A stretch of 64,000 nucleotides of DNA from Chaetorhynchus papuensis (taxonomy: Eukaryota; Chordata; Aves; Passeriformes; Rhipiduridae), in NCBI GenBank assembly GCA_013396525.1, contig VWYX01000364.1, positions 411,730-475,729 of the forward strand, read 5' to 3'. Positions within the stretch are counted from its first letter, which is position 1, and every line of letters starts with the position of its first letter. This document shows, in pieces, positions 1 through 64,000 of the stretch. Both the position numbers and the translations under genes were made by a program. The notes under the pieces are model-generated. The model did no database searches and was not told the DNA's origin. It was given only the letters and a program-made list of their open reading frames with translations.

Positions 1-2400
1 CAATTTGTGCTCACAGAGGAAGTCATTCCAATCTCACAAAAGAATTCTGAAACATCATTTATCAGCCTGTGCAGGGTTTTGAGATCCTTGGCAAGGGGGA
101 ATAATAGGATTGTAAGGTCCTTAGTTTGTTTTTAAGATTTTTAAAATATCAAAATAGGGATCAAATTCTATTTATATATTGCAGCAAATATAGCACAAAA
201 GAAATAAAACCTTAAAAGTAAAATATTTTATTTATACTTTGAAAGAAACAATTCGTAGACCTGCTTCCTTTCTATGAACTATTTCAAGTCCTATTCAAAC
301 CAAGGGCATGACTCCCCACCTTCCAGGGTGCTTGCATCAGGACTCAGGAGAGTCTCACAAACCCAGGTGACGCATTAGATGCCGCATATCACTTAGAGTT
401 AATTGAAATTCGATAATGAGTGACAGCATTCAATACCATACCACAAATAATAACGCAGAAGGGAAGAAGGGTTCCCTGCTGACTGTGCAGCTGAGGGGGC
501 TCAAGCACGCTTTTTCTAACCAACTAGGGTGAACCCATCTAGCATTTGTGAGCTACGCTTGCATGTAACCACAAAAACACCCCAGCAATACCACAGTATT
601 CTCCCCAAATGCTTTCTAGCTCACCAGCAGTACAGGTTATAAGCCTGTGGGACTAGCAGAAAAACCTTTCTCTCTGTTAGTAGTTATATTGCCTCTGATT
701 TTTTCACGTTACCACAGTGGTTTGTCCCTGTACTCAGCTTTCCCGTGATTTGGGATGCCTCACACGGCTGTCCAGTTTGTTTAAAATGGGAATGAGGGGT
801 TATTTTAAAATTTCAAATCTGAGGCATGTCTTCAGTGCGTGAAGCTATGGTAAATCTCAAAGAACATCATGGGTAATAATTGTGATTAGAGCCTAAAACC
901 CAGCATTTTTTCTTGGGAAAGTCTATGAGCACAAGCTCATTACAAATACATACCTACCCCATGTGGCCTTTGAAGAATGACAATATGCTACCACAGCAAC
1001 AAGGAGCCACTGAGACTGCTTTCCTTAATGAATGTGTTTTTTTATTTTTTGATGCAACTCACATATGGAAATTAGATTATAGTTTCAGTATTATGATTAC
1101 TGGAAGTGTGTTTTGAGAAGGAACGGCATGAATACCTGTGGAAAAAAACATTCTGCTTTGATTATATAACATGTTTCACATCAGGAAAGACTTTTCACTC
1201 TCAGTGATTCTTTTTCTTCCTTAATTTTGATATTTGTGAAATCACTTTTTCATAGGACAAGGAGTTAAAACTAGTCTTCTTTACCGTGAGGGTTGATTTT
1301 GCATCTAGTATCAGTCGTTAGTTCCTAATAGGTGGGACTTACAGGCAGACCCAAAGAAGACTTTAGATTGACCATAGACAATGACACTGACGATGAACAG
1401 AGCACACTTTCACATCTGGACAGAGAAAGATGAGGGCCTTGTACCTTAGACATAGTCAGGGTTAGATGGCTGCTGAATGCCTATTTTTCAGATTTCAGTT
1501 TCTGCTCCTGTGTCCTTATCTTTGTCATTTTCCACAGTTTGGGCTGTCATTTTACTGGTTATTCTAAAACAAAGCCATTCAGCTTATTCCCTCTCTCTTC
1601 CCAGTCTTACTCCAAGTTATGAAATATCTCAAAGTTGGAAGGAACAAATTGTCTTGATAGACCAAGTGTTTTTCTTCCTTCTTTTGCTTCTCATCCTCTG
1701 CTGTGGAGTCATTAAACCACTAAAGGAGAAGGAAAACAAGGACACCTCCAATTGCAAGCTGCAACAATTAGGAAGCAGGAACACCCCATTTCTACAGGCA
1801 GCTTAAGAAATTTTTTCTTCTTTGTTTTTTTCCTACTTCTTTCTCCTTCCCTCCCTTTTCCCTCCCACTCACCCACCCCCCCACCCCCTTCCATGTCTGT
1901 GCATCCTTTTTCACATGTTCATTTTGGAACTAATATTGGTTCAGAACCAAACTTCATCAGAATAATTTCAGTTAAACACAATATGCGGGCCAGTGACATT
2001 GAGAGAAGATAATTGAGACGTTGCTTTGGGCAGTTAGGAGATTGAAAGGATATAGACGAGGATTGGTTTAAAAAGGAAAAAAAAGCTGAAATATTATTGC
2101 CAGCGTTACTTAATTATTTCCGAGTTAACAATGCAAAATGAGGGTACGCTAAATATAAACCCTTATCTTTAATTATCAAGCCTGTCCTGTTCTACTTGTA
2201 CTGGGAAACCTGAAATCAATGGGAAGGAATCCTAGCAGCGATCCAATTACTACCAGAACAGGACTGCATATTCGAAAGGAGGGCAACGTGCTTTAAAAGA
2301 CAAAACAACAGAAAGTAATGCAATTTGTGGGGGGGGGAAACGAGGTTTTCTTCCTTGACTGCTTGCATCTTGAGCTCACTTTAAATGATAGACTTTTCTT
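1..2400. other. Upstream flank of GABRA2, no gene recognised
   Basis: I see no coding exon, RNA gene or clear transposon in this 2.4 kb. Open frames are short, AT-biased and lack family resemblance. Features are low-complexity tracts: a pyrimidine-rich run around 1805-1890 with C-rich core, and a G run near 2328-2336. The part from about 2010 to 2420 is rich in TAAT-type homeodomain cores and lies just upstream of the CpG island, so it could be proximal regulatory DNA, but nothing in the sequence proves that. Confidence 0.6.
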
Positions 2401-2720
2401 CTCTCTGCATTCCAATTAGACTGTGCCAATGGGCAAGTGGGGAAGGGAATGTTAATGAGGCAGCCGGGGAACGGGGTGGGAGCCGGGACTGGCGGCTCCC
2501 CGCTCCCGCCGCAGTCCAGGGGAGCGCGGCGCGGCTGCCAGGGCTGTACCCGGGAGAACACACGCTGAGCGGAGGCGACTCAGAGGCTGAGGAGGGAGGG
2601 CCACGGAAAATGTGCTGTACCGTTCTGGGGAGCGCTTCTCGCTCCGTTTCTCGTTCGCGCACCGGCGACGCTGCCGCGCCCGCCCGTTCCGGGCTCCCAG
2701 GCCGCGGAAGCCGCCCCAGG

Positions 2721-2792
2721 CCGGTGTCCGTGCCGGTGCCGGTGTCAGTGCCGGTGTCAGTGCCGGTGTCAGTGCCGGTGTCAGTGCCGGTG
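2721..2792. repeat. 12-bp GC-rich minisatellite in the CpG island
   Basis: Four perfect copies of CCGGTGTCAGTG run from 2739 to 2786, preceded by a one-base variant copy (2721-2732) and a half copy, and followed by a degenerate copy. Such arrays change copy number readily. Its reading as VPVS repeats in one frame is a by-product of the 12-bp unit. Confidence 0.9.
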
Positions 2793-2945
2793 CCGCCGCT
2801 GCGGGCGTGGACCCCGCGCCCTCTGTGCCCCGAGGGGCAGCCCCGCGCCCGCGCCCCGGCACGCGCAGGCACACGCGCGCGCGCGCCCGCCGCTCGGGAG
2901 GCGCTCGGTGCCGGCCGCGTTCCCCGCCACTGCCGCCGCCGCCGC

Positions 2946-3093
2946 NNNNNNNNNNNNNNNNNNNNNNNNNNNNNNNNNNNNNNNNNNNNNNNNNNNNNNN
3001 NNNNNNNNNNNNNNNNNNNNNNNNNNNNNNNNNNNNNNNNNNNNNNNNNNNNNNNNNNNNNNNNNNNNNNNNNNNNNNNNNNNNNNNNNNNNN
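2946..3093. other. Assembly gap (148 N)
   Basis: A run of N lies inside the CpG island, flanked by GCCGCC repeats on the left and C/G-rich sequence on the right. It is probably a sequencing dropout of extreme GC. Open frames crossing it are meaningless. The true gap size may differ from 148. Confidence 0.99.
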
Positions 3094-3370
3094 CCCCCGC
3101 GGGCGCGGGCAGCGCCTGCCCGTGTCGGGGGCTCTGCTGCGCTCCGCAACTTGTCGCCCTGCGGGGGCTGCCCCCCTCCGCCCCCCCGGCGGCGGCCGCC
3201 GGTGCTTTGCCGAGCAGCTGTCAAGCGTGCTGGGCGCTCGGCGGCGACGGGGGGCGGCTCGCCCGCGGTCCCCGCACCGAGCCCCGGCGAATGGCATGAC
3301 TCTGCCTCCCGCCCGCCCCCCCGCCCCCCCGGCTGCGGTGTGCCGTAGTGAGGCGAGGGGTGGTTAAGCC

Positions 3371-3702
3371 CCCATCCTCCCATACATACGTTTTTTATTT
3401 TTTGTTCCTTTTCGTCTCGGGGCTTTCACATCACGGAACAGGAAAGCATCTGATGCGCCGGCTCACATGCCACTTCTGATATTACGTTGCCTCTTTGCAC
3501 AGAGCAGGATCGTTGGGAAAGATGGAGATACAATAAGTTGCTAGTACTGAAAAGTGCTGCGGAAATCCAGTGGTTTCCTTTCTCCAGTGAAGTGACATAT
3601 TTTTCCTCGGGTTAAGTTGAAAGCACTGCTTGGCGGAGACTGACTGTGGCTGAGAGTGGGTTTGTGTTTTTCTTACACCGTTAGGTTTTGCAAAGGGCAG
3701 CG
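3371..3702 (+). other. GABRA2: Probable 5' untranslated region or intron just before the start codon
   Basis: This stretch joins the CpG island to the ATG. Two plausible splice acceptors occur: CCTCTTTGCACAG ending at 3502 and GTTTTTCTTACACCGTTAG ending at 3684. The transcript may therefore be continuous from the island or spliced from an upstream leader. If it is included in the mRNA, a five-codon upstream reading frame (ATG at 3522, stop ending 3536) would precede the main start. Confidence 0.5.
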
Positions 3703-61243
<57,541 letters not shown>

Positions 61244-62319
61244 AAGCTGACTTGCACTGAGGACTTCAAGCATCATTCTAATCAGATAGGTTGTTCGCTA
61301 TGTACAGTCCGACTAATAACTGCTAATCTGTGAACCATTATGTACAGTGTGTATATAAATGTCTTGTCTGTGTGTCTCCAAAGGAGGGGCACAGTGTTAA
61401 TTCATGGGTCTGTAAACAGATAGCACCCATGGCAAATACAGCCAGCTCTTTAAAAGTTAAACCCAGGGGACTTCTGTTAAACTAGGATTCAAACAGACAG
61501 AATTATATTCTCTCCGTACAATGAAATGAAGATGTGATCCTACATAATTATTTAGGAACAGTATTTTTTTAATTTAAAGTTAAAATATTTTTCTATAAAG
61601 TAACTAATTCTACTTTAGTGAAAGAAGCTGTCATTTAAAAAAGTGATTTTTTTAAAAAGGTGTAATTGTTTCATACAATAGCAGTACCCATGTACATAAC
61701 AGAGTACGGAGGTCGTACAGTTCTGCTCTTCACAAACATTCTGGACTAGTTAATAATACTAGTTAGATTGAAGAGGTAGTAAACACTACTGGCAACAGCC
61801 ACAAGTTTCTTACTTCTGTCCTCTTTGAAGTTTTTAATAAATTCATCTAATTGATTTCAGGGAAAAGGGTTAATCAAATTCAATATCAACCAGCTAGTGA
61901 GATTCTTGTTCTTTTCACTGTTTTATTTATTTGATGTTACTAAGCTGGGTTGTCTGGTTCAGCAAAGCAGGATTTTTTAAAATGATTTTTATTTTTGATT
62001 TTGTTCTAAATTGGATTATTTTCAGGTTTATAAAAGCATTCAGAAATTTTTCAGGGTCAGGTTTATCAGAAATATAGTATACTTTTTTTCTTTGTTTAAT
62101 GTTTTCCTAAAGCCTGCCATTAAAATATTTACCTGTATTTGTCCCAGGAAGCACTGTTTTCAAGGGAAACAAGAACCATGATTTAAGTTCAGGAAATTGT
62201 CCATATAATAAAATTTACTGCTGCTTTTGTAAATTGCAACTTTACATTTCGCTGACATAACTTTACAACAACTTTGTATACTAGAAATGATTTTGCTAAG
62301 ATTTGAATGTTATTTTTTT

Positions 62320-62325
62320 AATAAA
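62320..62325 (+). terminator. GABRA2: Candidate poly(A) signal AATAAA, proximal
   Basis: A consensus hexamer 1.08 kb after the stop, preceded by a T run. The downstream sequence is only weakly GU-rich, so it is a second choice to the one at 62749. Confidence 0.4.
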
Positions 62326-62748
62326 AGGTCATGCATCATCAGTAGGCATCAACTGTATTTCATATACACAAATATAACAAAATTGGATCTGCCACTGGCA
62401 ATTTTATAAGAACATTTAATACTATCAGTAAAATTGTTTTTCATCTGAGCCTTTGCAAAGATTCTTTATGCCCCTAAAGGCCTGGTAAATCATAACATAA
62501 ATAATAATTGTGTACTGTATTTAGATTTTAGTATACTTGGCCAATCAAAAATATTTTGATTCACACATACATTAGCAGTTATTAGTTGACCTTTAAAAAA
62601 GATACACCTTTATGATGATGTCTTCTAGTAGAGACATATGTAGTCGTATAGTGTCATTTATTGCAGTTTTGTACAGTAACTTGAGTATAGTGCATAAAAT
62701 AGATATGTTCAAAGTTTAAAAAAAGTTGTACAAATATTTCTAAAATCA

Positions 62749-62754
62749 AATAAA
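62749..62754 (+). terminator. GABRA2: Candidate poly(A) signal AATAAA, favoured
   Basis: A consensus hexamer about 1.5 kb after the stop. It is followed from about 62805 to 62880 by a T- and GT-rich stretch (TTCTTTTGCTGTTTTATTTT and GATGTGATTCTGTTTTGTAC) that resembles a downstream cleavage element, although it sits somewhat further away than usual. Confidence 0.45.
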
Positions 62755-63399
62755 AGAGTATCTTAAGACATGGAAATGTGCTAAAAACAACGAAGAGAAA
62801 CACTGCTTTCTTTTGCTGTTTTATTTTCTTGCTTTTTCTTTGCTTTTGATGTGATTCTGTTTTGTACTCTGTGTGACAGTATAGATGCCAAGGTCACAAA
62901 TGCATATTATAAATAGAATTAATAGTTAAGACAGAGTTGACATCAGTAAAAATAAAGACATTTAGTAGGTTATAAAAGAAAGGGAGAAGCATGGACAAGG
63001 TGTGTATCCCTTGAATTTCCTCTAATTAAACTGTCAGACTAAACCTTTCTCATCAACAGTAGCTTAAAAATGAGCACTTTACTCAGAACATTAAAATAAA
63101 AATATCCTTATTTTCATATATATTTATATGTAAATGTAGATCTTCCATGTAACATGGAGATGTGTGCAATAGTGTGATTATGAACAAAAGGCTAGAAGGC
63201 AAGCAATAAAAAAAGGGTTTTTTCATGGTACAAGCATACATTTTTAAAATGTTTCATTTGTAAATTACAAATTTTCCCTTCAACATCACATTGTCCAGGT
63301 ATGAATAAATATATAAATATGTACATATGTACAAATAATTGTAAATATTAGGACTGTAGAAAAATCCCTTCACTTTTAACTCTGTTTTTGGAAAAGGGC

Positions 63400-64000
63400 T
63401 CTGACTGTATAGTTTAATGGAGGCCCCTGCGAAAATGCTCTTGAACTTGAATAGCTCGATTAACGTTTTCTGCGGCTGAGGTCTCCTTCCTGTGACCTAG
63501 CGAGAGTTCTTACCTAATGTTCACATCAGCAAGATCTAGGGACTCTCCAAACCTCACCGGACTGGGGTATGAGAAACAGAATTTTGTTTTTCACCCTTGG
63601 CTGCATCCCAGGTACTCAAACCCTTCACAGTGCTGAAACAGTTGTGTATTTCTCCGTGCACGACGCTGCATAGTCAGAACTCTCCCCGTGCCAAATATGA
63701 GTGTGCCCAGTCATGTCAAATTACCTGATAAGGAAGGATTTTGCATCCTTATCCAAGAATGGGACCTCCTCAAAGGTTTTTAACAGTAAAGTCTTCTCCA
63801 ACAAGACTTCTCTGGAAAATAACATCTGGGTAACTCAGAGCTGCATGCAAAAAGCATATTTTCAGTTTGCACAAGAAGCCTGATGCTGTCTCATGTTAGT
63901 CAGCTCTGCTGCTACCGCTTTTATTGGGTACAGCCATTTTTTCACTCACTGACCCTTTTCTTTACACTTGCTTGAGTTGGTAGAAAAAAGTGTTTATCAC
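63400..64000. other. Unassigned downstream block with higher CpG
   Basis: From about 63400 the sequence becomes less AT-rich and gains CpG dinucleotides (for example AGCTCGATTAACG, CTGCGGCTGAGG, CTAGCGAGAG, CTCCGTGCACGACGCTGC). A 60-codon frame at 63701-63883 has no resemblance to a known protein. It may be a decayed transposon or flanking regulatory sequence; the window ends before this can be resolved. Confidence 0.4.

Larger units (their letters stand above)
2450..3370 (+). promoter_or_regulatory. GABRA2: CpG island: likely GABRA2 promoter and 5' leader
   Basis: GC content and CpG density rise abruptly here against a strongly AT-rich background, and fall again before the ATG at 3703. The island contains a GC box (GGGGCGG at 3251-3257), CG-rich alternating tracts near 2870-2890 and several C- or G-runs. 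No convincing TATA box is placed to define a single start, as is usual for CpG-island promoters. Mammalian GABRA2 uses several alternative 5' untranslated exons; the same may hold here. The transcription start cannot be fixed from sequence alone, and 148 bases in the middle are unknown. Confidence 0.75.
61244..63400 (+). other. GABRA2: GABRA2 3' untranslated region and downstream flank
   Basis: AT-rich sequence after the stop codon with no frame of interest. AATAAA hexamers lie at 61836, 62207, 62320, 62749, 62951, 63095, 63205 and 63304. Four Pumilio-type TGTANATA motifs occur at 61350, 61691, 63320 and 63340. The extent of the UTR depends on which poly(A) site is used, and more than one is likely. 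Confidence 0.7.

Noticed and set aside
2385..3383. Long open frames on both strands across the CpG island (up to 304 codons)
   Set aside because: They cross an assembly gap, arise from high GC and the 12-bp minisatellite, and have no domain or homolog I recognise.

Overview
This window is AT-rich vertebrate nuclear DNA, almost certainly from a bird. It holds CR1 retrotransposon fragments, LTR fragments of types common in bird genomes, old SINE/MITE remnants of the amniote and archelosaur kind, and long GT-AG introns. It contains one recognisable protein-coding gene on the plus strand: GABRA2, the alpha-2 subunit of the GABA-A receptor, a chloride channel gated by the neurotransmitter GABA. 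All nine coding exons are present. Spliced together (ATG at 3703, stop ending at 61243) they give an uninterrupted 455-residue product, with every junction in phase and every intron GT-AG.

Layout. Positions 1-2400 hold no gene I can support and are upstream flank. Positions ~2450-3370 are a dense CpG island, the likely promoter and 5' leader, broken by a 148-base assembly gap (2946-3093) and carrying a 12-bp minisatellite. The first coding exon (signal peptide) ends at 3773. Coding exons follow at 6336, 29186, 41855, 44410, 47339, 48285, 56749 and 60935. Introns 2 (22.7 kb) and 3 (12.6 kb) make up most of the locus. The 3' UTR starts at 61244 and contains several AATAAA hexamers. The best candidate end is near 62770, but later ones are possible. 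From about 63400 to the end the sequence is more CpG-rich and unassigned. In other vertebrates GABRG1 lies downstream of GABRA2; it is not visible here.

Interspersed repeats: an antisense CR1 in the last intron (59445-60350) and a short CR1 tail in intron 2 (11753-11850); an antisense ERVL-type LTR fragment in intron 7 (51490-52140); a short 5' tip of another LTR type in intron 3 (41096-41160); a related pair of LTR-like repeats in intron 3 (about 30225-30970 and 38710-39400); MIR-like SINE remnants (25490, 31628, 38238 and perhaps 42268); and two palindromic MITE-like remnants (4659-4768 and 23441-23515). A second assembly gap lies at 37030-37218.

I did not find a new multi-gene system. The points most worth checking are a consensus CRE site at the centre of an ancient palindromic repeat 0.9 kb inside intron 1, the paired LTR-like repeats, four Pumilio-type motifs downstream of the stop codon, and a receptor C-terminus that differs from the mammalian one. 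Everything here is read by eye: no alignment, transcript or conservation data were available.
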